From the NCBI GenBank assembly GCA_015067835.1, contig SVLS01000002.1, forward strand, positions 62,001-126,000: a stretch of 64,000 nucleotides of DNA, written 5' to 3'. Of the stretch, positions 1 through 8,411 are shown piece by piece. This stretch comes from Oscillospiraceae bacterium (GTDB lineage Bacteria > Bacillota > Clostridia > Oscillospirales > Oscillospiraceae). The notes beneath the pieces were generated by a model. The model had not been told where the DNA came from. It saw only the letters and a list, made by a program, of their open reading frames with translations, and searched no databases. A program made the translations under genes and the position numbers. How positions within the stretch are numbered: the first letter of the stretch is position 1; every line of letters begins with the position of its first letter.

Positions 1-173
1 CGGGCAATGCGGTCGATAAAGGGAATTTTAAAGTGCAGACCCACGCCCCATACAGCGTGGAATGCGCCCAGCCGTTCAATGACATAGGCACGGGACTGCT
101 GCACCACGGAGATGTTGGAGATAATAATCAGCAACAGCACCGCAACGATTGCGCCAATGATATAAAGTTCCAT
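1..173 (-). CDS. SPFH/band-7 (stomatin-like) membrane protein, N-terminal part only
   Basis: Only the first 57 or so codons lie in the window; the gene runs off the left edge. The start at 173 is followed by a hydrophobic helix (about residues 4-19) and then a VVQQSRAYVIERLGAF segment, which is the entry into the SPFH/band-7 domain of QmcA/HflC-type proteins. These are membrane-anchored scaffolds of lipid microdomains. The gene directly follows an NfeD-like gene on the same strand (22-base gap with a GGAGGC ribosome site), the usual NfeD-SPFH partnership. Family assignment is firm; the exact subfamily cannot be judged from the fragment. Confidence 0.85.
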   Translation of the reverse strand, partial: MELYIIGAIVAVLLLIIISNISVVQQSRAYVIERLGAFHAVWGVGLHFKIPFIDRIA

Positions 174-194
174 AAAAATGCCTCCTTCAGATTA

Positions 195-638
195 TTAAAC
201 AGGCTCGTCGACCTTCACCGGCGAGACAAAAACCTTTACACCCTCTACCCGATCCACCTGAATCCGGGTACCGACGGCAATGGGCTCGTCGGAGGTACTG
301 CGTGCCGACCATTCCATTGCGCCCAGCTTAACCTGCCCGTGGGCAAGAACATTGTCGATTTCCTCGGTCACCAAACCGGTCGAGCCGATGACGCCGTCCA
401 CATTGGTGCGGGTGAGCCGGGGCGTCAAATATTTTTTAACCAGGGGTCGTAAGCTGCATAGCAGCAGAATGGAAACGGCGAAAAACAGCACAATTTGCAG
501 CCAAATTTCGCCGCCGCACAAAGCGGCAACCAAGGCGGCCAGCGCGCCAACGGCGAACCACAGAGAAACGACGGAAACGGATGAGGCCTCCACAATTAAA
601 AATAAAACCATTAAAATAAGCCAGATAAGTTTGTCCAT
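195..638 (-). CDS. NfeD-like membrane protein
   Basis: A 147-residue protein with an N-terminal hydrophobic region (about residues 4-62, two to three membrane helices) and a C-terminal soluble OB-fold domain containing DGVIGSTGLV and GAMEWSARS, the typical NfeD C-terminal pattern. It is the short NfeD type without a serine-protease domain. Such proteins act with the SPFH protein encoded next to them, which is the case here. The start at 638 was chosen because AAAGGAGGG lies just upstream and the membrane helix begins at once; a longer in-frame extension reads through promoter and repeat DNA. A TTGAAA-16-TATAAT promoter precedes it. Confidence 0.85.
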   Translation of the reverse strand: MDKLIWLILMVLFLIVEASSVSVVSLWFAVGALAALVAALCGGEIWLQIVLFFAVSILLLCSLRPLVKKYLTPRLTRTNVDGVIGSTGLVTEEIDNVLAHGQVKLGAMEWSARSTSDEPIAVGTRIQVDRVEGVKVFVSPVKVDEPV

Positions 639-669
639 TGGAAACCCTCCTTTCACAGGGTACACCATT

Positions 670-697
670 ATTATAACAGATATTGGGAAAATTTCAA
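670..697 (-). promoter_or_regulatory. Sigma-A type promoter for nfeD-SPFH
   Basis: On the minus strand the sequence reads TTGAAA, a 16-base spacer, then TATAAT, ending about 32 bases before the nfeD start codon. The match to the housekeeping consensus is good (5/6 and 6/6). Confidence 0.7.
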
Positions 698-787
698 TGG
701 GAACTAATTGGCAAATGTCGACAGGAAAAATATATGGGAATCTCGCGATAACAGGGGGATATCTGGGAGCCTTTTTGTTTCCCAACG

Positions 788-855
788 ACGGAAGAGGCGC
801 ACCTCTGACGACCTCGCTGACCCTCGGCCACCCTCCCCAAAGGGGAGAGCTTTGG
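788..855. repeat. Dispersed repeat, GC-rich CACCCTCCCC family, copy 1
   Basis: This segment matches 40210-40277 closely: both carry a GACGGAAGAG(A/G)CGCACCTCT start, a CTCGCTGA(C)(G/C)CTCGGCCACCCTCCCC middle and an AAGGGGAG(A/G)GCTTTG end. The end can fold as a CCTCCCC/GGGGAGG hairpin. It occupies most of the 639-1006 gap, where I see no gene; the rest holds the nfeD promoter, a decayed palindromic-repeat piece near 936-964 and the degV terminator. Confidence 0.65.
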
Positions 856-967
856 TGCTGCTTCACCACCGTGATGTGATAAAAAAAGCAACTAAAAATT
901 CCTGGTTTACATAACACCAATACAAGAGGTTGCCCCGCCGGAGTGCCCACGGGTTTGCAATGACAGT

Positions 968-995
968 AAAAAACGGGCGGCAATTTGCCGCCCGT
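968..995 (-). terminator. Rho-independent terminator of degV
   Basis: Perfect 9-bp arms (ACGGGCGGC / GCCGCCCGT) with a 5-base loop, followed on the minus strand by a run of T, 11 bases beyond the degV stop codon. Confidence 0.9.
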
Positions 996-1006
996 CTATT
1001 GATATA

Positions 1007-1864
1007 TTACCGATGCTTGCCCATAAAGAACAGCGCCAATGTGCCGGGACCGGAATGAGAACCGATAACCGCACCGGTGTAGCCGATCAGGACTTCCTTT
1101 GCACCGCATTTTTCCTTGGCCAGCTGAGCCAGATATTCTGCGTCCTCCAGACAGTCACCGTGGCAAATGAACATGGTGCTGTTATCGTAGCCCTCGCCCA
1201 GCTGAACAGCCTTTTCCACCAGCATTTCAATGGAAGCCTTCCGGCCACGCGCTTTTGCGACATTGATCAAATGACCCTCGTTATCTACATGCAGAACGGG
1301 CTTGATTTTCAGCATCGTGCCCACCACAGCGGTGGTTGCGCTGACGCGGCCGCCCCGCTTGAGGAACATCAAATCGTCCACGGTGAACCAGTGACACAGA
1401 TGCAGGCGGTTATTTTCCACCCAAGCGGCCAGCTCATCCAGAGACAAGCCCTCGTCCCGCTTTTTGCAGGCATACCAGACCAGCAAGCCCTGTCCGCGGG
1501 AAGCGGAGAGACCGTCCACCACACGGATTTTCCGCTGGGGATATTCCTCTTGCACCTCGTTGGCGGCAATCACTGCGGACTGATAGGTGGTGGAAAGACC
1601 GGAAGAAAAAGCGATAACCAGCAAATCGTGGCCGTCCTCCAAAATGGAGCGCATCTTTGTTGCCCAGGTATCGGGATTGATGGCAGAGGTGGAGGAAGCT
1701 GCGCCGGCACGCAGGGCGGCATACATTTCCTGAATGCCCTCGTCCACAGAATCTTCGCTGGTCTCACCGCGTAAATTTAAAGAAAGGGGAATCGCCTGTA
1801 CATCCAAATCGGCCAGAACCTGCCGGGAAAGGTCACAGGCGGAGTCAGTAAGAATCTTATACAT
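1007..1864 (-). CDS. DegV family fatty-acid-binding protein
   Basis: A 285-residue protein, normal length for the DegV (EDD) family. Visible marks are the N-terminal ILTDSACDL strand-loop, the ligand-loop FSSGLSTTYQSA (86-97), the FLKRGGRVS segment typical of the C-terminal lobe and the closing GSHSGPGTLALFF. DegV proteins hold a single fatty acid; in Firmicutes the FakB members present it to the FakA kinase for phospholipid synthesis. No FakA gene is near, so whether this one is a FakB is open. AGGAG lies 9 bases before the ATG. It stands alone between a terminator and a divergent transporter gene. Confidence 0.9.
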   Translation of the reverse strand: MYKILTDSACDLSRQVLADLDVQAIPLSLNLRGETSEDSVDEGIQEMYAALRAGAASSTSAINPDTWATKMRSILEDGHDLLVIAFSSGLSTTYQSAVIAANEVQEEYPQRKIRVVDGLSASRGQGLLVWYACKKRDEGLSLDELAAWVENNRLHLCHWFTVDDLMFLKRGGRVSATTAVVGTMLKIKPVLHVDNEGHLINVAKARGRKASIEMLVEKAVQLGEGYDNSTMFICHGDCLEDAEYLAQLAKEKCGAKEVLIGYTGAVIGSHSGPGTLALFFMGKHR

Positions 1865-1887
1865 GAAAACACACTCCTAAAAAATAC

Positions 1888-1916
1888 TGGACAGCCCACA
1901 TCTCCTGCACTATAAT
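1888..1916 (+). promoter_or_regulatory. Sigma-A promoter of the cation-efflux/mrnC/rqcH operon
   Basis: TGGACA, a 17-base spacer and a perfect TATAAT. Transcription would begin near 1923, leaving an unusually long leader of about 130 bases before the first gene at 2055. Confidence 0.8.
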
Positions 1917-2054
1917 AAGGGAGGTAGGAATGATGCTATTTTATCGGAGCATTGCCGTTTTGTCACGGAAATATCTGAAAATTTCTCTCCCGGAGCGAGA
2001 AAATCGGACTCTACTGGGAGTAGAATTCCATTTTTTGCCTGTAAGGAGGCCGTT

Positions 2055-3227
2055 ATGACCAAGCTGATGCACCGACTTTTACAAAAAAAGGGAGATCCCA
2101 CTCAAAATCGGGCCGCCATCGGCAAAATGTCCGGAATGGTGGGAATTGTGAGCAACCTGCTTTTGTTTTTGGGCAAGCTGGCGGTGGGACTTCTTTCCGG
2201 CTCTGTGTCTATTACGGCGGATGCAATGAATAACTTGTCCGATGCCAGCAGTGCCCTGGTTACGCTGTTGGGCTTCAAGCTGTCGGAAAAACCGGCAGAT
2301 GCCGACCATCCCTACGGTCACGCCCGGTTTGAGTATCTGTCCGGACTGGCGGTGGCGGCATTGATTGTGGTAATTGGTGTGGAATTGGGCAAATCCTCGC
2401 TGGATAAGATTCTGCATCCCCAGGCGGTTATATTTTCCTGGCTGGCAGTAGCGGTTTTAGGGGCTTCCATTGCGGCGAAGCTGGGGCTGTTCTTCTTCAA
2501 CCGCGCCCTTTCCAAAATGATTCATTCCACAACCCTGTCTGCAACAGCGCAGGACAGCCTGAATGATGCCATTGCCACCGGTGCGGTGCTGGCGGCCACC
2601 CTGGTGGAGCGCTTTGCCGATGTGAGAATTGATGGCTGGATGGGCATCGCAGTGGCGCTGTTTATTCTGTACAGCGGCATTCAACTGGGCAGGGAAACCA
2701 TCAGCCCCCTGCTGGGTGAGCGTGCAAGCCCGGAATTGCAGGAGCTGATTGTGGATTATGTGCGCAGTCAACCCAAGGTACTGGGCTATCACGATTTGAT
2801 GGTACACGATTATGGTCCGGGTCAGCGTTTTGCATCCTTACACGTGGAAATGGATGAAAAAGAAAGCCCGCTGGAATGCCACGAGCTGATTGACGATATG
2901 GAACGGGAATGCCTGAAAAATCACGGCATTCATCTGGTGATTCACTATGACCCGGTGGTAACCGGGGATTTGGAGCTGTGCCGGCTTCGGGACAGTGCAT
3001 TCGAAATTTTGCAGCAAATGGATGGACGGCTGCAGCTTCATGATTTTCGGATGGTGCAGGGGCAGGAGCATACCAATTTGATTTTTGACGTGGCCTTGCC
3101 CCAGGATATGGGAAGCAAAAAGTCTGAAATCCAAACCCGGCTGGAGGAGGAATTGTCCCGGCAGGAGGGAAAACGCATTTATACGGTGATTACCTTTGAC
3201 CCGGAGGCCTTTAACGAAGGAAAGTAA
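2055..3227 (+). CDS. Cation diffusion facilitator (CDF) metal-efflux transporter
   Basis: A 390-residue integral membrane transporter exporting a divalent metal by proton antiport. Six membrane helices are evident in the first ~210 residues. The metal site is visible as D56..D63 (ADAMNNLSD) in helix 2 and D167..D171 (QDSLNDAIA) in helix 5, with HPYGHARFEY (85-94) in the helix 2-3 loop. Absence of the helix-2 histidine of zinc-specific members points away from ZitB-type zinc specificity and perhaps to manganese or iron, but this is inference. A cytoplasmic dimerisation domain follows (about 205-300), with a ~70-residue C-terminal extension. GTAAGGAGG precedes the ATG. Confidence 0.88.
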   Translation: MTKLMHRLLQKKGDPTQNRAAIGKMSGMVGIVSNLLLFLGKLAVGLLSGSVSITADAMNNLSDASSALVTLLGFKLSEKPADADHPYGHARFEYLSGLAVAALIVVIGVELGKSSLDKILHPQAVIFSWLAVAVLGASIAAKLGLFFFNRALSKMIHSTTLSATAQDSLNDAIATGAVLAATLVERFADVRIDGWMGIAVALFILYSGIQLGRETISPLLGERASPELQELIVDYVRSQPKVLGYHDLMVHDYGPGQRFASLHVEMDEKESPLECHELIDDMERECLKNHGIHLVIHYDPVVTGDLELCRLRDSAFEILQQMDGRLQLHDFRMVQGQEHTNLIFDVALPQDMGSKKSEIQTRLEEELSRQEGKRIYTVITFDPEAFNEGK

Positions 3228-3240
3228 AGGAAGTGATGGC

Positions 3241-3756
3241 GTGAAAATTAAAAAGCTGGCATCTCTGGCGTTGTTGACCGCCATTGCGCTGACCATTTTC
3301 GTCATTGAACAGCAAATTCCGCCTCTCATTCCTGTTCCCGGAGTGAAGCTGGGGCTTTCCAATATTGTGACGGTGTTCACGGTGTTTTACATCGGCTCGA
3401 AAGAGGGCGCGGCGGTTTTGTTCTGCCGCATCTTTCTGGGTGCAATTTTCTCCGGAAATTTCAGCACCTTTCTCTATTCTGCTGCCGGCGGTCTGTGCGC
3501 CATCGCCATTACCATCGGCATGCGGCGACTGGTGAGTAAGAAGCAAATCTGGGTGGCCGGCGTCTTGGGAGCAATCGGTCATTCCATTGGTCAAATGTTT
3601 GCGGCGGTTGTTATTACGCGAACCAACAGCCTGTTGTTTTACTTGCCGATTATGATATTTATCAGCATTTTCACCGGCGCGGCCACCGGCCTGTGCGCCC
3701 AGATTCTGGTAAACCGAGGAGGAAAACTGTGGAAAACTATCTTCAGTTGGCTTTAG
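3241..3756 (+). CDS. Gx-transporter family membrane protein (heptaprenyl diphosphate synthase component I-like)
   Basis: A 171-residue hydrophobic protein with about five membrane helices, beginning VKIKKLASLALLTAIALTIF and containing PGVKLGLSNIVTVFTVFY and the LGAIFSGNFSTFLYSAAGG segment, typical of the Gx_transp family. Members are often annotated as heptaprenyl diphosphate synthase component I but resemble ECF-transporter substrate-binding subunits; the true function is unproven. The GTG start at 3241 is preferred over an upstream in-frame start inside the transporter gene because AAAGGAAG lies 8 bases upstream. It follows the CDF gene by 13 bases and overlaps mrnC. Confidence 0.8.
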   Translation: MKIKKLASLALLTAIALTIFVIEQQIPPLIPVPGVKLGLSNIVTVFTVFYIGSKEGAAVLFCRIFLGAIFSGNFSTFLYSAAGGLCAIAITIGMRRLVSKKQIWVAGVLGAIGHSIGQMFAAVVITRTNSLLFYLPIMIFISIFTGAATGLCAQILVNRGGKLWKTIFSWL

Positions 3757-4130
3757 AAAAGTCAAAGGTAAATGCCATTTCCAATTTGGGATTGGCCCAT
3801 ATCGGCGATGGCGTGTTTGACCTGCTGTGCCGAAGCTATTTGTGCTGCAAGGGCGATAAGACGGTGAAAAATCTCCACCGGGACACAGTGGCGATGGTGA
3901 AAGCCACTTCTCAGGCAAAATATGCAGAAAAGCTTCTTCCTCATTTGACGCAGGAGGAGCAGGACTGGTATCGCCGGGGGAAAAATGCCCATTCCCACGC
4001 TGCACCCAAGGGTGCGACCAAGCAGGAATATGCCAAGGCCACCGGCTTGGAGACCTTGTTCGGTGCGCTGTATCTGTCCGGTCAGCAGGAGCGAATCAAT
4101 CAGCTGTTTCAGATTCTGATCGCAGAGTAA
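3729..4130 (+). CDS. mrnC: Mini-ribonuclease III
   Basis: A 133-residue RNase III-fold endonuclease lacking the double-stranded RNA-binding domain; in Bacillus it matures the 3' and 5' ends of 23S rRNA. The catalytic core motif LGLAHIGDGVFDLLCRSYL and the later GLETLFGALYLSG helix (the second acidic pair) are in place. The GTG start was chosen because GAGGAGG sits 7 bases upstream and the protein then starts with the family's VENYLQLA pattern. The start lies inside the end of the preceding gene, so translation is probably coupled. Confidence 0.92.
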   Translation: MENYLQLALEKSKVNAISNLGLAHIGDGVFDLLCRSYLCCKGDKTVKNLHRDTVAMVKATSQAKYAEKLLPHLTQEEQDWYRRGKNAHSHAAPKGATKQEYAKATGLETLFGALYLSGQQERINQLFQILIAE

Positions 4131-4153
4131 AACCATGAAAACAGGAGGCAATT

Positions 4154-5905
4154 ATGGCCTTTGATGCTTTTTATTTAACCGCCGTTTTGGAGGAAATACG
4201 CCGTCTGCCTGAGCCGCGGGTGGAGAAAATCCATCAGCCGTCCCGGGATACGGTTTTGCTGCAGCTGCGTCACCGGGAGGGACGATGCAAGTTGTTGTTC
4301 GGAATGAATCCCACAGCCCCGCGGCTGCATCTGACGGCGACCAATCCGGAAAATCCCCCGGAGCCGCCTATGTTTTGTATGCTGCTGCGCAAGCATCTGT
4401 CCGGCGGACGGCTGGTGGACATTGCGCAGCCGCCGATGGAGCGTTGCGCCATTTTCACCTTTGAGTGCGTGGACGAAATGGGAGATTTGACCCAGCGCAA
4501 GCTGATTGCGGAGCTGATGGGCAGAACCTGCAATTTGTATTTGCTCTCCCCTGAGGGACGCATCATCGACTGTCTGCGGCGCATTGGGCTGGACGAATCT
4601 GCAAAGCGGCAGGCGTTGCCGGGTCTGTACTATCAAAACCCGGAGCCGGTGGAGAAAAGCAATCCGTTGACATTGGAAACGGAAGATTATGTAAACCTAT
4701 TATCCCAACCCGGTGCAGATTTATTGGCACAGCGGCTGATGGACTGCCTGGGTGGACTTTCCCCTCTGGTCTGCCGGGAGGCGGCACTGTTTGCCGCCAA
4801 TGATGTGGATGCCCGGCTGGAAAATCAGGAGATTTCTCAAATAGCCCAGAAGCTTGCACTGTTTTTCAAGGAGCATTTGGCGCATCCCACGCCCTGCCTG
4901 TTTCTTCAGGACGACGTTCCCAAGCAATTTGCATTTTGCCCGTTGCGGCAGTACGGTGTCTGGGAGCAGGAAAATTCCTTTTGGGAGCTGCTGGACCGGT
5001 TTTATACCCTGCGCGACCGTAAAGATGTGATGCGGCAAAAAAGTCAGGGTGTGCGCAAAACGGTGCAGAACCTGTGCTCCCGGCTGACGAAAAAGCTGGC
5101 GATTCAGGAAAAAGAGCGGCAGGAGACCTTGGACAGAGAGCGTCTGCGCCAGTTGGGAGACATCCTCACCGCCAATCTTCACAAAATATCCAAGGGGCAG
5201 ACGGTGGTGCAGGCAGAGGATTTCTATGATGAGAATATGACACTCATCGACATTCCCCTGTCGCCCCTGCTTTCCCCTCAGCAAAATGCCGCGAAATTCT
5301 ATAAGGACTACGCCCGGATGAAAACAGCGGAGAAGGAGCTGACCCGACAGCTGGAAATCGGACAGCAGGAGCTGGTATACCTGAAAAGCGTGCTGGAGGA
5401 GCTGAACCGCGCGGACACCGATCAGGCCTTGGAGGAGATTAAGCAGGAGCTTCAGACCGGCGGCTATTTGCGGCCGGACAATGGCAAAAAGCGGATGAAA
5501 AGCGGAAAAATGCCTCCGCTACGCTTTGAATCTACCGACGGATTTCCAATTTTTGTGGGCAGAAACAACCGGCAAAATGAGGAATTGACCTTTAAAATGG
5601 CAGGAAAAGGCGATATTTGGCTTCACGCCTCGAAGGTTCCGGGAAGCCATGTTATCATTGCCTGCGGCGGCCAAAATGTTCCCGATGATACCATCACCCA
5701 AGCGGCACAGCTGGCGGCGCATTACGCGGAAACCGCCGGCGGACAGAATATTCCTGTGGATGTGACGCCGGTGCGGCAGGTGAAGAAAATCCCCAACGGG
5801 AAACCGGGTATGGTCATTTACCATACCTACCGAACGGTGATTGTGAACCCGTATCCGGACATTGTGGTGGATGCGCTGAACGCAGAACATAAACCGGAGG
5901 AATGA
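4154..5905 (+). CDS. rqcH: Rqc2 homologue RqcH (NFACT protein)
   Basis: A 583-residue NFACT protein that binds stalled 50S-peptidyl-tRNA complexes and recruits tRNA-Ala to add alanine tails in bacterial ribosome quality control; older annotations call it a fibronectin-binding protein. The NFACT-N domain begins MAFDAFYLTAVLEEI, two coiled-coil stretches lie around 290-350 and 375-440, and the NFACT-R domain starts near residue 455 with FESTDGFPIFVGRNNRQNE and KMAGKGDIWLHA. The DR pair needed in Bacillus RqcH appears here as E96-R97, a conservative change. ACAGGAGG precedes the ATG. It is the last gene of the operon started at 1888. Confidence 0.93.
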   Translation: MAFDAFYLTAVLEEIRRLPEPRVEKIHQPSRDTVLLQLRHREGRCKLLFGMNPTAPRLHLTATNPENPPEPPMFCMLLRKHLSGGRLVDIAQPPMERCAIFTFECVDEMGDLTQRKLIAELMGRTCNLYLLSPEGRIIDCLRRIGLDESAKRQALPGLYYQNPEPVEKSNPLTLETEDYVNLLSQPGADLLAQRLMDCLGGLSPLVCREAALFAANDVDARLENQEISQIAQKLALFFKEHLAHPTPCLFLQDDVPKQFAFCPLRQYGVWEQENSFWELLDRFYTLRDRKDVMRQKSQGVRKTVQNLCSRLTKKLAIQEKERQETLDRERLRQLGDILTANLHKISKGQTVVQAEDFYDENMTLIDIPLSPLLSPQQNAAKFYKDYARMKTAEKELTRQLEIGQQELVYLKSVLEELNRADTDQALEEIKQELQTGGYLRPDNGKKRMKSGKMPPLRFESTDGFPIFVGRNNRQNEELTFKMAGKGDIWLHASKVPGSHVIIACGGQNVPDDTITQAAQLAAHYAETAGGQNIPVDVTPVRQVKKIPNGKPGMVIYHTYRTVIVNPYPDIVVDALNAEHKPEE

Positions 5906-5920
5906 AACTAAAATATGTAC

Positions 5921-6067
5921 GTCATCGCGAACCAGTGACCGATGTCACTGGTGTGGCGATCTCGTTAGGGTTCCGCTCTCCCCACGGGATTGCCACGTCG
6001 GGCTAACGCCCTCCTCGCAATGACGTAGTGGGGGAGATTGCCACGTCGCTTCGCTCCTCGCAATGAC
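5921..6067. repeat. Palindromic intergenic repeat array (three half or full elements)
   Basis: Tandem elements of the window's main repeat family: a GTCATCGCG...GGCGATCTCG piece, then two ATTGCCACGTCG...CTCCTCGCAATGAC pieces. Each is an imperfect palindrome able to fold into a hairpin. With the two entries below it fills the 401-base gap 5906-6306; no gene is seen there. Confidence 0.8.
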
Positions 6068-6094
6068 ATAAACGGAAAATTTCACGACTTAGTA

Positions 6095-6210
6095 TGTCAT
6101 TCCGAGGCCCAACGGGCCGTGGGAATCTCCTGGTAACATCCATCGATACGTATTGCAGGCACGAACTGCGTACCGGGGGATTGCCGCGTCGCTTCGCTCC
6201 TCGCAATGAC
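6095..6210. repeat. Composite palindromic repeat, copy 1 (116 bp)
   Basis: Starts TGTCATTCCGAGG with an inner CCCAACGGG hairpin, carries a core with GGTAACATCCATCGATACG, and ends CTCCTCGCAATGAC, so its termini are inverted. The same arrangement occurs at 13084-13200, and with the core reversed at 40298-40420 and 61071-61190. A further single element follows at about 6218-6254. Confidence 0.8.
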
Positions 6211-6261
6211 GTGGTGAGGGGGATTGCCACGTCGCTTCGCTCCTCGCAATGACGTGAAAGT

Positions 6262-6297
6262 AAAAAAGGCAAGTGACTTTTGGTCACTTGCCTTTTT
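6262..6297. terminator. Bidirectional terminator between rqcH and the aminotransferase
   Basis: Perfect 10-bp arms GGCAAGTGAC / GTCACTTGCC, loop TTTTG, flanked by A-run on the left and T-run on the right, so it can act on both strands. It sits 10 bases past the stop of the minus-strand aminotransferase. Confidence 0.9.
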
Positions 6298-6306
6298 GAT
6301 ATGTCC

Positions 6307-7485
6307 TTACATCGATTCAATCAGTTCCCGGAATACGGGGAGGCTCTTTTCGATCATTTCCGGCTTCACGCAATAGCAAATACGGAAATATCCCGGACAG
6401 CCGAAGTCATTTCCCGGCACCACCAGCAGATCCTTCTCCTTTGCCCGCTCCGAAAATGCCACCGCATCGCCGCCGGGTGCTTTGATGAACAGATAGAATG
6501 CGCCGTCGGGCTTGGCCATTTCATAGCCGCAGGCGGTCAAACCGTCGTAAAGCATCCGCCGATTCCGGTCATAGGCCTGCAAATCGGGACGCAGATGCGT
6601 ACACCGGGCAATCACCCGCTGCCACAGGCTGGGCGCGCAAACGTGACCGGCAATCCGTGCGCTTCCGGCAATGGCAGCATAGAGTGCCTTGCTGTCGGCA
6701 GCGTTTTCCGGCACATAAACATAGCCGATACGCTCGCCGGGAAGGGACAGGGACTTGGAATAGGAGTAGCAAACGATGCTGTTTTCGTAAATGGTGGGCA
6801 GGAAGGGAACTTCAACGCCGTAGCTCAGCTCCCGATAGGGCTCATCTGCTACCACATAAATGGGATGACCGTATTGCGCGCTCTTGCGGCGGAGCAAATC
6901 TGCCAGAGACTCCAATGTTTTGCGGGTGTAGACCACGCCGGAGGGATTGTTGGGGGAATTGAGAATAACAGCGGTGGTGTTGGGAGACAGCATTTTTTCC
7001 AGCTCGGTCAGCTGAATCTGAAACTCCGGCACATCCGGCGGCACAACCTTGAAAATCAGCCCAGCCGCTTCTGCAAAGGGGCGGTATTCCGGGAAAAAGG
7101 GCGCAACTGCCAGAATTTCCCCGTTTTCCACTGCCAAAGCCCGGAAAACGGCAGTCAAGCCGGGAGCAGCACCGCAGGTGATGAACAGATTTTCCGGTTT
7201 CACGCCGGCGTTATAGCGGGCGTTCAAGTCCTCGCTGATGGCCTTGCGTGCGCCTAAATCACCTACCGCAGAGGTGTAGCCGTGCACCAGGACGGAATCC
7301 GTATCCTCCAGAATCTGGCGAATGGCGTCGTTAACCTCCTTCGGTGCAGGAACGGAGGGATTTCCCAAGGAATAGTCGTAGACATTCTCCCGACCCACCA
7401 CTTCTGCCCGGCGGCAGCCGTATTCAAACAGCTCCCGGATACAGGAGCGATTGGAACCCAATTCATAAGCTTTTTGATTGTACAT
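6307..7485 (-). CDS. PLP-dependent aminotransferase, class I/II fold
   Basis: A 392-residue fold-type I aminotransferase close in size to aspartate aminotransferases. Visible are the SLGNPSVPAP substrate-binding loop, ILNSPNNPSGVVYTRK, ADEPYREL with the PLP-ring-binding Asp, and SYSKSLSLPGERIGYV containing the Schiff-base lysine. The C-terminal GNDFGCPGYFRICYC carries the substrate-carboxylate arginine. Substrate cannot be read from sequence; aspartate, alanine or aromatic acids are all possible. It is 10 bases downstream of murI on the same strand and probably co-transcribed with it, ending at the bidirectional terminator. Confidence 0.88.
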   Translation of the reverse strand: MYNQKAYELGSNRSCIRELFEYGCRRAEVVGRENVYDYSLGNPSVPAPKEVNDAIRQILEDTDSVLVHGYTSAVGDLGARKAISEDLNARYNAGVKPENLFITCGAAPGLTAVFRALAVENGEILAVAPFFPEYRPFAEAAGLIFKVVPPDVPEFQIQLTELEKMLSPNTTAVILNSPNNPSGVVYTRKTLESLADLLRRKSAQYGHPIYVVADEPYRELSYGVEVPFLPTIYENSIVCYSYSKSLSLPGERIGYVYVPENAADSKALYAAIAGSARIAGHVCAPSLWQRVIARCTHLRPDLQAYDRNRRMLYDGLTACGYEMAKPDGAFYLFIKAPGGDAVAFSERAKEKDLLVVPGNDFGCPGYFRICYCVKPEMIEKSLPVFRELIESM

Positions 7486-7495
7486 AGCAAACTCC

Positions 7496-8263
7496 TTACT
7501 GCTGATTCAGCAATCTTTTTGATAAAGCAAGCATTTCTTCCGAGCCGGTGCTGTTTTCCCATCGAATCTCTCCCGGGCCGCAATGAAGCAGACCGGCTTG
7601 CGTCAAACGGCGCAGGGTTTCTCGGGCAGTCCCCTCTCCGCCATCCAGCAGAGTAACGGAGGATCCTAAAATTTCGCCGATGGCGCTGCGCACCAGCGGA
7701 TAATGGGTACATCCCAGTACCAGCGCATCCAGCTTTCCGCTATACGGGGCTAAAAGCTGAGAAAGCAATTCTTTCATTTCCGAAGAATCACCTTTTCCTG
7801 CTTCCACCAATTCCACCACGCCCGGCGCGGAAATTTTCAGAATCGTTGCATCCGCATCAAAGCGGTGCAGAAGCGTGTCGAATTTTTCCTCCCGGAGGGT
7901 GACTTCTGTGGCCATCACGCCGATGCGACCTTTTGGGAACAAATCTGCCGCCGGCTTCAACGCCGGTTCAATGCCGATGACAATCAGCTCCGGATATTTT
8001 TCCCGCAGCAGAGTGATGGCGGCGGCGGTTGCCGTATTGCAGGCGATAACCAGAGCCTTGATGCCCTGAGCGATGATTTTTTCTGCCGCATTCAGTGTCA
8101 GCTGCCGAACGCAGTCGGTGGAGCGTGTGCCGTAGGGAGCGTTAGCAGAGTCGCCATAGTAAAGAAACCGCTCCTGGGGCATCAATTTTTGCAATTCCCG
8201 CAGGACGCTGATGCCGCCCAACCCGGAGTCAAAAACGCCGATATAGTCGCCGGATTGATTCAT
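7496..8263 (-). CDS. murI: Glutamate racemase
   Basis: A 255-residue cofactor-independent racemase making D-glutamate for peptidoglycan. Both catalytic cysteines are present in their motifs, ACNTATA in the N-terminal half and GCTHYPL in the C-terminal half, and the family N-terminal IGVFDSGLGGISVL is clear. The start at 8263 follows a GGGGGAG ribosome site; an upstream in-frame start would overlap the promoter. It is the first gene of a two-gene unit with the aminotransferase. Confidence 0.96.
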   Translation of the reverse strand: MNQSGDYIGVFDSGLGGISVLRELQKLMPQERFLYYGDSANAPYGTRSTDCVRQLTLNAAEKIIAQGIKALVIACNTATAAAITLLREKYPELIVIGIEPALKPAADLFPKGRIGVMATEVTLREEKFDTLLHRFDADATILKISAPGVVELVEAGKGDSSEMKELLSQLLAPYSGKLDALVLGCTHYPLVRSAIGEILGSSVTLLDGGEGTARETLRRLTQAGLLHCGPGEIRWENSTGSEEMLALSKRLLNQQ

Positions 8264-8292
8264 AGCCGCTCCCCCTTTCCCGATTTTTCTAT

Positions 8293-8321
8293 ATTGTAAC
8301 AAATTCTGCCCCGGCTTTCAA
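8293..8321 (-). promoter_or_regulatory. Sigma-A promoter of murI
   Basis: Minus strand TTGAAA, 17-base spacer, TACAAT; the -10 ends 29 bases upstream of the murI start. Confidence 0.75.
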
Positions 8322-8371
8322 TGCCTGAATATAAATTATTTGCACACTGGCGTGGCAATCCGCAGCTTAGA

Positions 8372-8404
8372 TAAAAAATAGCACTGCCGAAGCAGTGCTA
8401 TTTT
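8372..8404 (-). terminator. Terminator of pnp
   Basis: Perfect 13-bp arms AAAATAGCACTGC / GCAGTGCTATTTT with a CGAA loop and a T-run on the minus strand, 8 bases after the pnp stop. It closes the rimP-pnp block. Confidence 0.92.
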
Positions 8405-8411
8405 ATTTGGA

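Noticed and set aside
1917-2054. NiCo or manganese riboswitch before the CDF gene
   Set aside because: The conserved bases of those aptamers could not be found in order.
5906-6306. CRISPR array (repeated units)
   Set aside because: Repeats are palindromic, of unequal spacing and without unique spacers of constant length; no cas genes are present.
6003-6320. Small protein encoded within repeats
   Set aside because: The frame consists of translated repeat DNA (repeated RHCEERSD-like text) and has no ribosome site.
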